Part shown: piece after piece, positions 39,523-48,991 of the stretch
How positions within the stretch are numbered: position 1 is the stretch's first letter
How the letters are laid out: each line of letters begins with the position of its first letter
Source of the DNA: Bacillota bacterium
Lineage (GTDB): Bacteria; Bacillota; UBA4882; UBA8346
Reading direction: 5' to 3'
NCBI GenBank assembly: GCA_029776205.1
Contig: JAKOTQ010000096.1
Span: forward strand, 281,796 to 345,795
DNA length: 64,000 bases
Translations under genes and position numbers: made by a program
The notes under the pieces: generated by a model
Databases searched by the model: none
Seen by the model: the letters and a program-made list of their open reading frames with translations, nothing else
What the model was told of the DNA's origin: nothing

Positions 39523-41898
39523 TTATTTTTTCTCAAGTCCCGCTTTATAATAATTGATCAAGCTTCCGGCCAGAATAACTTCCCGTTCATCAGCGCTCAG
39601 ATTGGCCAGTTTTAATTGAACAGGAGCTTTACTGCCATCATCCTGAATAATATACCCGATAATCTCCTCTGCGCCGGACTGAACCGCCTCCCGGATTCCC
39701 GGAATAAACAGGTACTTATCCGGAACGATCTTGGACACATCTTCAGGGTCGATGGTAAAAGGAAGCATACCCCAGTTAATCAGGTTACTCCTATAACGTT
39801 TGGTCGCATACTCAACCGCAATATTCGCCCAGCCTCCCAGGACCTTTTGACAGGAAGCCGCCTGTTCCCGGGCAGAACCATCGCCAGGCTTCATTGCAAA
39901 CACCAAGCTCCCAATCCCGGTCCGGCTTAACATAGTAAAGACTTCATCCATTGTCGGCTGGTCTTTCTCAATCAACGGCACAAAAAGACGTCCCAACTCG
40001 GTCGACTGCGGTTCCCGAACCGATCCTTCTTCCAACAGCCGCTGCCGTTCCACTTCCAAAGCTTGAACCGCTTTCGCTTTGCCTACGTATTCCGGAACCT
40101 TACGTGACAGAGCAAATTCCGCCAGTTTCAGCGGGTTAGACCGATAGGAAGAAGTCTCGCCCGACGGAATCAACTCATCAGTGGTCGTCACCGGATCGTG
40201 AATCACCGCAGCGATTTTTAACAGCAGATGATCAGTTAATGCAGACATCTTCGGCCAGTCCACGATATTGGGACCGAATTTCAGTTCTTTCTCCGGCTGG
40301 GCTTTTCCAAAACCTTGATAGACACGGTTGTCATAAACCCGTTTGTCGAAGTGATAAGCCACATTGGACACGGAAGATACCATCTCCGTCGCCGGCGTTA
40401 ACAGACCGCCGTTGGCTGCCGTCGCAGCGATGGAGCGGGCATCCATCAAGGCCACCGAAGCAATTTGGCCATTGGCCGGTTTCGAACCTTCTCGGTTGGG
40501 GAAGTTTCGGGTAGTATGACGAATGCTCAATCCCTCATTGGCTGGGACATCTCCGGCTCCGAAACAAGGGCCGCAGAATGCCGTCCGGAACGTAGCCCCA
40601 GAGGTCATCAACCGGGTAGCTACCCCGTTATTTACCAATTCCAGATTAATCGGTTGGCTGGCCGGATAAACGCTTAACCAGAATTCGCCGCTTCCCAGCG
40701 ACCGTTCGCCGATAATCTCTGCCATGGCACAAATATTTTCGAAAGTTCCTCCGGCACAACCGGCTACTACACCTTGATCAACCTGTAAACGGCCGTCCCG
40801 AATCTTATGGCTGAGTTTAAATTGGAGTTTCGGGTTATCCAATTGTTTTTGCCCCTCTGCCTCCACCTCTTTCAAGATTTCAGCCGCATTGTTGTTAACC
40901 TCCCGGATGGTATAGGCATTGCTCGGATGGAAGGGCAACGCGATCATCGGCTCGATCTTCGACAAATCGACACGGACCACTCCGTCATAATAGGCAACTT
41001 TTCCCGGCTCAAGTTTAGTATAAGCTTCCGGGCGGCCATGGACTGCAAAATAATCCCGAACCTGTTCATCGGTTTTCCAGATAGAACTTAAGCAGGTGGT
41101 TTCCGTGGTCATCACATCAATACCGTTACGATAATCGACAGTCAGGTTGGCAACCCCCGGCCCAACGAACTCCATCACCTTATTTTTAACAAAACCGTTG
41201 GCAAACACGGCCTTAATGATAGCCAAAGCTACATCCTGCGGACCGACACCCGGAACCGGACGGCCTTCCAAGTATACGGCAACCACGCCCGGATAACGAA
41301 CATCATAGGTCCGTTCCAGCAGTTGCTTGACGATCTCCGGCCCACCCTCACCGACGCCCATGGTGCCCAAAGCACCGTAACGGGTATGGCTGTCGGAACC
41401 AAGGATCATCCGGCCGCAACCGGCCATCATCTCCCGCATATATTGATGGATAACCGCCTGATGGGCAGGTACAAAAATTCCGCCATACTTCTGGGCAGCA
41501 GACAGGCCGAATACATGGTCATCTTCATTGATAGTGCCGCCCACCGCGCATAAACTGTTATGGCAATTGGTCAAAACATACGGCACGGGAAATTGCTTTA
41601 AACCGCTGGCCCGGGCCGTCTGGATAATACCGACATAGGTAATGTCATGGGAAGCCAAAGCATCAAAACGGAGCTTCAATTGGGTCATATCCCCGGAAGT
41701 ATTATGAGCTTTCAAAATCGAGTAAGCAATCGTGTTTTGCCGGGCTACCGCCGGATCAAGCTGCGCAGCATCCACTGAGCCTCCGCCAATCTCCGCCAGT
41801 CTCGCATTGACTTCATCCACAGTGACCTGGCCTTGATCTTCAAGGAGAACTTCCCCGTTCAACAGATAAGCTCCATTACGTCCCATTAATTCAACCAC
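39523..41898 (-). CDS. Aconitase-superfamily hydratase (YbhJ-like)
   Basis: 791 residues. It has the aconitase catalytic fold, with [42 protein letters not shown] and [10 protein letters not shown], and a C-terminal swivel domain with [12 protein letters not shown]. Cysteines in the last two segments could ligate a 4Fe-4S cluster. It is closest in layout to the uncharacterised YbhJ group, not to AcnA/AcnB or isopropylmalate isomerase, so the substrate is unknown. GTG start at 41898 with GAGGG six bases upstream; ATG at 41886 is an alternative. Transcribed from the promoter at 41964-41992. Confidence 0.85.
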   Translation of the reverse strand: MVELMGRNGAYLLNGEVLLEDQGQVTVDEVNARLAEIGGGSVDAAQLDPAVARQNTIAYSILKAHNTSGDMTQLKLRFDALASHDITYVGIIQTARASGLKQFPVPYVLTNCHNSLCAVGGTINEDDHVFGLSAAQKYGGIFVPAHQAVIHQYMREMMAGCGRMILGSDSHTRYGALGTMGVGEGGPEIVKQLLERTYDVRYPGVVAVYLEGRPVPGVGPQDVALAIIKAVFANGFVKNKVMEFVGPGVANLTVDYRNGIDVMTTETTCLSSIWKTDEQVRDYFAVHGRPEAYTKLEPGKVAYYDGVVRVDLSKIEPMIALPFHPSNAYTIREVNNNAAEILKEVEAEGQKQLDNPKLQFKLSHKIRDGRLQVDQGVVAGCAGGTFENICAMAEIIGERSLGSGEFWLSVYPASQPINLELVNNGVATRLMTSGATFRTAFCGPCFGAGDVPANEGLSIRHTTRNFPNREGSKPANGQIASVALMDARSIAATAANGGLLTPATEMVSSVSNVAYHFDKRVYDNRVYQGFGKAQPEKELKFGPNIVDWPKMSALTDHLLLKIAAVIHDPVTTTDELIPSGETSSYRSNPLKLAEFALSRKVPEYVGKAKAVQALEVERQRLLEEGSVREPQSTELGRLFVPLIEKDQPTMDEVFTMLSRTGIGSLVFAMKPGDGSAREQAASCQKVLGGWANIAVEYATKRYRSNLINWGMLPFTIDPEDVSKIVPDKYLFIPGIREAVQSGAEEIIGYIIQDDGSKAPVQLKLANLSADEREVILAGSLINYYKAGLEKK

Positions 41899-41963
41899 AT
41901 ATATCCCTCACTTATTATGCAATTTATAAAAATACAGATATTTATCAAAATTATCCCATGTTC

Positions 41964-41992
41964 ATTAAATCATTTTGGTACCGGTGTGTCAA
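41964..41992 (-). promoter_or_regulatory. Sigma-A promoter of the hydratase gene
   Basis: On the minus strand TTGACA (41992-41987), 17-base spacer, TTTAAT (41969-41964). The spacer contains the palindrome CCGGTACC-like GGTACC. A separate hairpin, GCAGGAC/GTCCTGC at 42002-42034, lies upstream. Confidence 0.65.
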
Positions 41993-42158
41993 GCTGTACC
42001 CGCAGGACGATTTAGACACAATGCTCGGTCCTGCAGAGAACCATTATTTTTCATGGATTTCAGGAAACCTTTTTACGTAATTTTCGTCTAAAGAATTAAC
42101 CGATACTTTCATCGTAGTATCAACGATTAGAAATAATAAAACACATTAAGGCGGAACA

Positions 42159-42932
42159 ATGAAAATACCCAAAAGCATTCTCTTCGTAACCTTCGGTTGC
42201 TTAGCTCTATTAGGGATAGCTGTCAGCTTTCGGAGCAATCCGGCCTCCACGTCAACGAACCAAGTTCAAGTCATCGATGAGGTTCCCTTTTCCATCGAAC
42301 CCTTAAATCCAGTGCCTGAGGTCCGCCATTGGGATGAAGGGGATCGGACCTTTTATTATTTCAACTGGGGCGTACAGATGAGCGGCGGCTATAGCCTCCG
42401 GTTCGAGGGACTTCAAGATAAGACGATCCGGATCAAAGCGTTGCGCCCAAAACCGGGCGAAATGGCGATTCAAGTCATCACCTATCCCAAATTGATGTTA
42501 TCGCTCCCCCGAGGGGATTATAAATACCAAATAACAGATGAGAACAACAGGCCTCTAGATTCTATCTTCAAACCCGGCTACACTCCGCTGCGGTTATCCA
42601 TATACGTACCGGACGGCGAAGGGATCCGGCCACGGACCGTGTTACGGGACCCATCGATCTATACCGAAGAGAAATCGAAAATCGTCATCGCTTTGGATGC
42701 TTTGTTCGAACAAGTGGAAATGCTGGATTTTATGGAACATGAGATCACCGTCGAAAAAGTTACAGAATCACCCGAAACGGTAACTGTCACCATGAGCCCC
42801 AGCTATCAGCAACTGGACGGCGACCATCAAACACAGTTAGCCCAACTCATTACCCAAACCGTCCAAGCCAATGCCGACTCTGTGCAAGCCGTGGAAATAG
42901 TCACTGCCCAAATTTTTAACGGCCAGCTCTAA
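42159..42932 (+). CDS. Exported protein with PrcB-like and GerMN-like regions
   Basis: 257 residues. One N-terminal membrane segment or uncleaved signal (SILFVTFGCLALLGIAVSF). Residues about 58-95 (FYYFNWGVQMSGGYSLRFEG) resemble the PrcB C-terminal fold, which has a GGY motif. The final 65 residues (ITVEKVTESPETVTVTMSP to IFNGQL) have the strand-helix pattern of GerMN domains. Both likenesses are by pattern only. Probably anchored on the outer face of the membrane. Alone on its strand, divergent from the hydratase. Confidence 0.7.
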   Translation: MKIPKSILFVTFGCLALLGIAVSFRSNPASTSTNQVQVIDEVPFSIEPLNPVPEVRHWDEGDRTFYYFNWGVQMSGGYSLRFEGLQDKTIRIKALRPKPGEMAIQVITYPKLMLSLPRGDYKYQITDENNRPLDSIFKPGYTPLRLSIYVPDGEGIRPRTVLRDPSIYTEEKSKIVIALDALFEQVEMLDFMEHEITVEKVTESPETVTVTMSPSYQQLDGDHQTQLAQLITQTVQANADSVQAVEIVTAQIFNGQL

Positions 42933-42937
42933 AAAGA

Positions 42938-42966
42938 AAAATCCTTTGCGGTTGCAAAGGATTTTT
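42938..42966. terminator. Bidirectional terminator
   Basis: AAAATCCTTTGC-GGTT-GCAAAGGATTTT with A run left and T run right. Shared by the exported-protein gene and spoVR. Confidence 0.9.
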
Positions 42967-42968
42967 TC

Positions 42969-44351
42969 TTAAATCACTCCGGCATCGCCGATAGTTATCC
43001 GCTTTGATTCGTCACAGAGGATCTTCTTCTCCGAGCCATTCATATAAGTATGCAAAACAACTGGGCCTCCCCATAATTCCACCAGATATTTCAGGGTTTC
43101 TCCGGTTGAGTTCAACTCTAGTTCCCGTCCATCATATTCATGGCGCAGGATAAGGCTCTTATCCTTCTTGACCATATCGACAACCTCGATCACCGGTATG
43201 GAGCCCATCCCCACCGTTAAACTTAACGTATGCCGAATCTTTTCCCACCCTTTTTCATCCGCAATCTCCGTAACTACCGCCCGTTCATCTTCGGCCAGGT
43301 ATTCAAAGAGGTGCAACTCCTGACACAGCTCCCGCGTAAGATAGCGCCGGATCAGCGAACGATCAGCCTCCAGACTGCGAACTTCATACAATTTCTCCCG
43401 GCCATAGCGCCGCTCGACATCCATTAAAATCGTAAAGCCTAGATGGTAAGGGTTCATCCCGCCCGGGATGGGCCGGATCACCTGATGGTGATATTTCAGA
43501 AATTCCCACTGCATATCCGGTGGAAGCTCCAGCCGGTTCAGGATTCGATAATGCCAGTAACTGGCCCAGCCTTCATTGAGAATCTTCGTTTCAATCTGAG
43601 GAACAAAATATGCGGTTTCGCTCCGGACAATTTGAATCACATCTTTTTCCCATTCGCTTAACTCACTGTATTCCAGAATAAACTTGAGCAAATCAGGTTC
43701 AGGCTCCAACGGAATCCGCGTCAGATTCGGAGGCTCGATTTTTCGTCTTTCTGCCGGGTCCGTTTCCCGGGAAAGCCGGTTTTCATATGCTTCCATCAAT
43801 CTTTGCTTTTGCTCTTCACGACTGAGCGGCTTGCTTCCAGGGGAGCGGTTACATTGATACCGAAGGGCATGGGCTGCATCTAAAATCCTTTCCACTCCAG
43901 CATATCCGATGGTAGGATCCTGAATATATCCTCGAATCCGGTTGGCATGATTCTTAAAAGTTTCCCTCACGAGTTCCGGCCGGGTCCCCTGAAACAACCG
44001 GTTGTTTTTGAAAAAATCATTATGCCCATATACATGGGCCATCGTCAAAATTTGCAACAGCAAGCTGTTGTCCCGCATCAAGTAAGCCAAGCAGGGATTT
44101 GAATTGATCACCATTTCATAAGGCAACCCGCTCAGATTGTAACGGTACAAGGTATGCATCCGATCAAAGGCTTTCCCATAACTCCAATGAGGATAATGGC
44201 TGGGCATGCCCAGATACGCCTCATAGCCCAGCATCTCCTCATGGGAACAGAGCTCAAATTCAGTATCAAAAAAATCCAGCCCCTCCTCACGGGCGATGGT
44301 CTCGATTCGTTGATTCCACTGAGCCAACTCGTCAAGGGTTATGTTACTCAT
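42969..44351 (-). CDS. spoVR: SpoVR family protein
   Basis: 460 residues from ATG 44351 (GGGAGGG seven bases upstream). Conserved SpoVR blocks: GLDFFDTEFELC, LGMPSHYPHWSYGK, NSNPCLAYLM and AHVYGHNDFF, plus NEGWASYWHYRIL. Needed in Bacillus for spore cortex assembly; the molecular activity is not established, although the conserved His/Glu residues suggest metal binding. Overlaps yhbH by eight bases and ends the prkA-yhbH-spoVR operon. Confidence 0.95.
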   Translation of the reverse strand: MSNITLDELAQWNQRIETIAREEGLDFFDTEFELCSHEEMLGYEAYLGMPSHYPHWSYGKAFDRMHTLYRYNLSGLPYEMVINSNPCLAYLMRDNSLLLQILTMAHVYGHNDFFKNNRLFQGTRPELVRETFKNHANRIRGYIQDPTIGYAGVERILDAAHALRYQCNRSPGSKPLSREEQKQRLMEAYENRLSRETDPAERRKIEPPNLTRIPLEPEPDLLKFILEYSELSEWEKDVIQIVRSETAYFVPQIETKILNEGWASYWHYRILNRLELPPDMQWEFLKYHHQVIRPIPGGMNPYHLGFTILMDVERRYGREKLYEVRSLEADRSLIRRYLTRELCQELHLFEYLAEDERAVVTEIADEKGWEKIRHTLSLTVGMGSIPVIEVVDMVKKDKSLILRHEYDGRELELNSTGETLKYLVELWGGPVVLHTYMNGSEKKILCDESKRITIGDAGVI

Positions 44352-45507
44352 GGCGTCCCTCCCGATCCAACATTCCCCGAAGTGCCAGCCAGACATCTTC
44401 GCGGTCGTCGATAGTCACCAGTGCAAAGTTGGGCTCATGAATCGCTTCCATATACAGTCTCCGGATTGTGCTGTAGCTGGTCATAATTTCCCCATATCCA
44501 AACAAATTGCACGTTTTGCATAATTGGGTTGCCAACTCCACGGCCTTGGAATTATCTTCCTCCCAATTGTCTCCGTCACTGCAATGAAAGGCATAAATAT
44601 TCCAATCTTTCGGCGGATAACGTTCCGCAATGATCTCCAAAGCCTTCTGATATCCGCTGCTGATATAGGTTCCTCCAGATTCAGCTTTATGGAAGAACTC
44701 CTCTTCCGTTACTTCTTTAGCTTCCGTACTGTGGGCGATAAAAACCACTTCCACATAAACATATTTCAAACGGATAAATTGGTAAAGCAAATAATAAAAA
44801 CTGCGGGCCAAATACTTTTTGGTCTGGTCCATGGAACCGGAGGTATCCATGATACAGATGACCACCGCATTGGATTCCGGTTTGACTGTCTCCCGCATTC
44901 GCCGGTAGCGTAAGTCCTCTTCACGGAAGGGAAAACGCCCGGCATCCTCTTCATCGATGATCTCCTCTGCTTGCACCCGTTTGTAATTTTGACGCCGCTT
45001 CAATTTTTCAACGACGGATTTTTTCTTGGCCAACCGGGGAGGCGGGCCTTTCCGTTGATATCCTTTGACTTTACGGTTAGCCACCGTCTTCAGCTCAGCC
45101 AGCTTCCGCCGTTCCATATCGGGCAGGTTTAAATCATCGAAAAGGTACTCGATTAATTCATCCAGGGTAATCTCGGTTTCATAGATATCCTCCCCGGGCT
45201 CGTTTCCGGCCGTAGGGCCCAATCCTTTGACCTGTTTTCCCCAACCTTCCCCTAGACGATCTCCCCGTTGCTCATCGCCGGTACCGCTGCCGACTCCCGG
45301 CTGATTTTTTCCATAAATAAATTGATATTCTTTCAATCCCCGAATCGGTATTTTAATCTTTTTATTGCCGCTATGCCCGATGATGCTTTCTTCAGAGATA
45401 ATCTTGCCAACATTCTTCTTAATGGACTCTTCGACCAATTGCCGATGACGCCGCCGGTCTTCCGCCGCTCGTCCCGAATCCCCTGAAGATTCCCGAAAAA
45501 CGGCCAT
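44344..45507 (-). CDS. yhbH: YhbH / DUF444 sporulation-associated protein
   Basis: 387 residues. The basic N terminus (RRRHRQLVEESIKKN) and Gly-rich linker lead to a von Willebrand A-type domain with the metal-site motif IMDTSGSMD. DUF444 proteins are encoded with PrkA in sporulating Firmicutes and in proteobacteria (yeaGH), where they act as partners of the kinase. It starts 36 bases after prkA and overlaps spoVR, so the three are one transcript. Confidence 0.95.
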   Translation of the reverse strand: MAVFRESSGDSGRAAEDRRRHRQLVEESIKKNVGKIISEESIIGHSGNKKIKIPIRGLKEYQFIYGKNQPGVGSGTGDEQRGDRLGEGWGKQVKGLGPTAGNEPGEDIYETEITLDELIEYLFDDLNLPDMERRKLAELKTVANRKVKGYQRKGPPPRLAKKKSVVEKLKRRQNYKRVQAEEIIDEEDAGRFPFREEDLRYRRMRETVKPESNAVVICIMDTSGSMDQTKKYLARSFYYLLYQFIRLKYVYVEVVFIAHSTEAKEVTEEEFFHKAESGGTYISSGYQKALEIIAERYPPKDWNIYAFHCSDGDNWEEDNSKAVELATQLCKTCNLFGYGEIMTSYSTIRRLYMEAIHEPNFALVTIDDREDVWLALRGMLDREGRHE

Positions 45508-45543
45508 ACTCTCACCTCTTTCTCCCCTTCAGCTCATCGGCTC

Positions 45544-47475
45544 TTAATCTTTCCAGAGATTGTTGGCGGCGTACTTCAGAACCACATTGCAGCAATGGTC
45601 GCAATAACCGTTTTGCTTCATCTCTGCCACCATAGCCTGATACTTTTCATTTTGTTCTTTGTCCCGAACTTTGGTCTGAGTAATCACCCGGGACAATTCA
45701 CGAACCGCTGTGGTCAATTTCTTTTCGATGGCCACCTTCAACGGCTCGTAGCTTTCATAATCCAGCTTACCGCCATTTCGCAATACATAAAGCATATAGG
45801 CTGCCACATCCTGACGGAATCCTTTGGCTGCCGTTCCGGTGATCCCAATCTGCTCCTCAATGGATTGGAGAAACCGTTCATCTGGCTCCAGCTCTTCACC
45901 GGTATTTCTGTCCTTAATCTTAGTCCGGTTGGCATAAGCCTCCGCATGGTCCAGATAATTATTGAAGAGATCCTGAGCTTGTTCCCGGAAACCATGGATA
46001 AAGGCTTTCGTCACTTCCAACTCCAAAATCCGATGATACTCTTTCTTTAAAATATCTTGTAAAAAGACTAAATAACGCTTCCGCTCCTCCTCCGGAATGG
46101 ACAATTCCTTGACCGCCTTGACCAAAGTATCCAAAATAGCCAAAGGATTGATACAATTATTCTCCGACTCCGCCAATGCTGTATCCAAAGCTTTCATAAT
46201 AAAGCGGGTCGATATACCGGTCATTCCCTCCCGGTTGGTGGCTTCCTCCCTCAATTCGGCGATATCCACTTTTCTAACATTGCCCTGTTCCAGCACTTCT
46301 TCGCCATTGTATATCCGTAGCTTCGTCAATGGATCCACTTTGGATGAAGGTGTCAAACGGGTCAACACCGCAAACATTGACGCGATCTCAATGGTATGAG
46401 GAGCTAAATGTGCCCGAAAACTGCTCTGTTTGAGTATTTTCTGATAGATCTTAACTTCTTCATTTAACTCCAAGCAGTAAGGGACTTCAATCTTGACGAT
46501 CCGGTCCAAGATAGCTTCATTGGTGTGATCAGACTTAAATTTGTTCCATTCCGCCTCGTTGGAATGGGCCACAATCACGCCGTCAAAATAAATCATCGGT
46601 CCTTTCCCCGGCGATGGAATGGCCTTTTCCTGAGTGGCTGTAATCATCGTATGCAAATATTCAATCTCGTTTTTAAATACTTCGATAAACTCCACGATGC
46701 CCCGGTTTCCCACATTAAAAGCGCCATTGAGCGACAATACCCTGGGATCATCCTCGGAATAAAGATCCATCTTGGAAATATCTACCGATCCGATTAAAAC
46801 CGACGTATCCTGATTATTGGGATCCACCGGCGGGACCACTCCGATCCCTTTTCGGGAACGGATCGAAAACTCCACCGTTTCCACTGGCATTCGCTCATAT
46901 TCACCGTTATACTCATGTTTCAGACGATAACGGCAATGGGGGCATAAGTCGCCTTCGATCCTCACCTTCAACATCTCGGAGAATTCTTTCCGGAGATGTT
47001 TGGGTATGAGGTGTAACGGTTCTTCCCGCATAGGACAACCTTTAATGGCATACACCGGCGGCGCTTCCTCCAAAGCCCGTTTTAAACGTTCCACAATGGA
47101 GGATTTGCCGGACCCGACCGGCCCTACCAGATATAAAACCTGACGGGACTCTTCACCTTGCATGGCCGCTGCATGAAAATAACGGACAATCTTCATCAAT
47201 GTCCGGTCGATCCCGAAGAAGTCCTGGCTGAAAAAGGCATATTTTTTAATAATCTCATTGCCATATATCCTGCGTAGTCTCGGATTTTCCTCGGTTTTTA
47301 CCGTTTCAACCCCCCGCTCAGTGATCAAACGGTACAAACGTTCATGGGCCAGTTGCGCCAGGCTCGGATCCTCTTTTACCAGCTCCAAATAGTCAAGGAA
47401 GGTTCCCTCAAAATGCCGGGAAGCCCGTTCGGAACGGTCCTTTTTGATTAATTCCGCTAAATCGCGTGCTTCCAT
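45544..47475 (-). CDS. prkA: PrkA-type serine protein kinase / AAA protein
   Basis: 643 residues. An AAA-type N-terminal part with Walker A GPVGSGKSS, a Zn-like CPHCRYRLKHEY, and the C-terminal PrkA region (ERKRYLVFLQDILKKEYHRI, cited by key words). A second cysteine motif CDHCC is near the end. In Bacillus PrkA acts at an early sporulation stage, as kinase or as AAA protease. The second of two close ATGs is chosen; GGAGG is seven bases before it. Confidence 0.95.
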   Translation of the reverse strand: MEARDLAELIKKDRSERASRHFEGTFLDYLELVKEDPSLAQLAHERLYRLITERGVETVKTEENPRLRRIYGNEIIKKYAFFSQDFFGIDRTLMKIVRYFHAAAMQGEESRQVLYLVGPVGSGKSSIVERLKRALEEAPPVYAIKGCPMREEPLHLIPKHLRKEFSEMLKVRIEGDLCPHCRYRLKHEYNGEYERMPVETVEFSIRSRKGIGVVPPVDPNNQDTSVLIGSVDISKMDLYSEDDPRVLSLNGAFNVGNRGIVEFIEVFKNEIEYLHTMITATQEKAIPSPGKGPMIYFDGVIVAHSNEAEWNKFKSDHTNEAILDRIVKIEVPYCLELNEEVKIYQKILKQSSFRAHLAPHTIEIASMFAVLTRLTPSSKVDPLTKLRIYNGEEVLEQGNVRKVDIAELREEATNREGMTGISTRFIMKALDTALAESENNCINPLAILDTLVKAVKELSIPEEERKRYLVFLQDILKKEYHRILELEVTKAFIHGFREQAQDLFNNYLDHAEAYANRTKIKDRNTGEELEPDERFLQSIEEQIGITGTAAKGFRQDVAAYMLYVLRNGGKLDYESYEPLKVAIEKKLTTAVRELSRVITQTKVRDKEQNEKYQAMVAEMKQNGYCDHCCNVVLKYAANNLWKD

Positions 47476-47600
47476 CTTCATCCCTCCCCCAAAGTCGTTC
47501 CTTTTACCAATATATTGTGAAACCTCCCTCTTCAGACACTGCTTATGGTTTAATTTTCAAAAAACATTCGAACCGGTGAAATACTTTAAGCCTGTCTAAA

Positions 47601-47626
47601 AAAAGAAAAACCCGGAAAAACCGGGT
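47601..47626 (-). terminator. Terminator after the PRPP synthase gene
   Basis: On the minus strand ACCCGG-TTTTT-CCGGGT followed by TTTTCTTTTTTT. Confidence 0.8.
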
Positions 47627-47659
47627 ATTCAGCCGATGTTCATCAATAATTTGAGTCAT

Positions 47660-48841
47660 TCATTTATCCCTGATATTTTTCAAGAATTTCCCAATCTTGG
47701 TCGATGGGTCAAATAGAGCACTGATGGAACGGTCATGGTTCAGCAGGTCAATCAGATAGGCGATAAACTCCGACATATCTACCGATACATACCAAGGCTC
47801 ATTTAACACTTCATCCCGCTGGTAAGTCAGGTTGGTTCCATAGACCCGCTGGATCACGCCATCCCCATATGCTTGGCGGAATCGGTCGATCCCTTCCACA
47901 AATAAGGCAAAGGTCACGGCAATATAAATCCGCCGGGCCTTACGCCGTTTTAACTCCTGGGCTATATCCAATGTGGATTCGCCCGAAGAAAGCAGATCAT
48001 CCACGATCAATACATCTTTGCCTTCCACATCTTCCCCCAGGTACTCATGTTGAATAATGGGGTTTTTCCCATTAACGATCCGGGTGTAATCTCTTCGTTT
48101 ATAAAACATGCTTACATCCAACCCTAAAATACTAGCGTAATAGATACTTCGGCTCATCGCTCCTTCATCGGGGCTGACCACCAGCATTTTGCCTCGGGAA
48201 ATTTCCAGGTCCCGTTCTTTTTCAACGATGGACCGAATAATCTGATATGTGGGAAGCAGATTATTAAACCCGGTCAAAGGAATGGCATTCTGTACTCGGG
48301 GATCATGAGCATCAAAGGTGAAAATATTATCGACGCCAAGACGTTCCAGTTCCTGCAAAGCCACTGCACAGTCCAAAGATTCCCGGGATTGGCGGCGGTG
48401 CTGCCTACCCTCATAAAGTAATGGCATAATGACTGTTATGCGCCGGGCTCGTCCACCAATGGCAGCAATCACCCGTTTAATATCCTGAAAATGGTCGTCA
48501 GGGCTCATCGGGCACTCCATGCCGTACATGGTAAAGGTACAATGATAATTGCCAACATCGGCAATAATATAAACATCATAGCCCCGTACCGTTTCCCGGA
48601 TCACCGCCTTTCCCTCACCGGTTTCAAACCGGGGGCAATCAGCGGAAATAATAAAAGAATCCCGTAACAGGCCGTGAACTGCGGCATGATCGGGATTGCT
48701 TTCTACAAATTTTCGTCTTTGTTGAATTAATCGGCGGTTAATCGCCGCCGCAATCGTTTGGCTGCCCGGTAAAGCAATGATCCCTAAAGGCGCCACCGGC
48801 GGATTGTCAAAATAAATCTTGTCCCAATCTGTTGAATTCAC
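47660..48841 (-). CDS. prs: Ribose-phosphate pyrophosphokinase, long form
   Basis: 393 residues against about 315 for ordinary PrsA. It keeps the PRPP-synthase landmarks: FTFDAHDPRVQNAIP in place of DLHAxQIQGFF, SPDEGAMSRS, a lysine/arginine flexible loop (KRRDYTRIVNG), and the PRPP loop IVDDLLSSGEST. The extra length is N-terminal and in insertions near 90-130. It makes PRPP from ribose 5-phosphate and ATP. GTG at 48841 (AAGGAG ten bases upstream) is preferred to one inside the ribosome site. Follows nadE, which uses PRPP-derived precursors. Confidence 0.88.
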   Translation of the reverse strand: MNSTDWDKIYFDNPPVAPLGIIALPGSQTIAAAINRRLIQQRRKFVESNPDHAAVHGLLRDSFIISADCPRFETGEGKAVIRETVRGYDVYIIADVGNYHCTFTMYGMECPMSPDDHFQDIKRVIAAIGGRARRITVIMPLLYEGRQHRRQSRESLDCAVALQELERLGVDNIFTFDAHDPRVQNAIPLTGFNNLLPTYQIIRSIVEKERDLEISRGKMLVVSPDEGAMSRSIYYASILGLDVSMFYKRRDYTRIVNGKNPIIQHEYLGEDVEGKDVLIVDDLLSSGESTLDIAQELKRRKARRIYIAVTFALFVEGIDRFRQAYGDGVIQRVYGTNLTYQRDEVLNEPWYVSVDMSEFIAYLIDLLNHDRSISALFDPSTKIGKFLKNIRDK

Positions 48842-48879
48842 GCAGTTCACACTCCTTATAAACGGTATTAAAGGATGCG

Positions 48880-48985
48880 AAAATCAGATAGTACACGTGC
48901 ACGGTTCACAGTACACGGTGAATTAGGCACGAAACGCAGTATCACTTACAGTTTAACTGGTTTACTTTTGGACAGCGCATCATGC
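48880..48985. repeat. Intergenic word-repeat element, copy 4 (inverted, short)
   Basis: Between nadE and prs. It contains the repeat words in the opposite orientation: GTGCACGGTTCACAGTACAC near 48898 is the complement of the GTGTACTGTGAACCGTGCAC type. No gene. Confidence 0.45.
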
Positions 48986-48991
48986 CCTACA

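Noticed and set aside
42002..42034. GCAGGAC/GTCCTGC hairpin as a terminator
   Set aside because: It lies between divergent genes, has a 19-base loop and no adjoining T run. It may be structural or chance.
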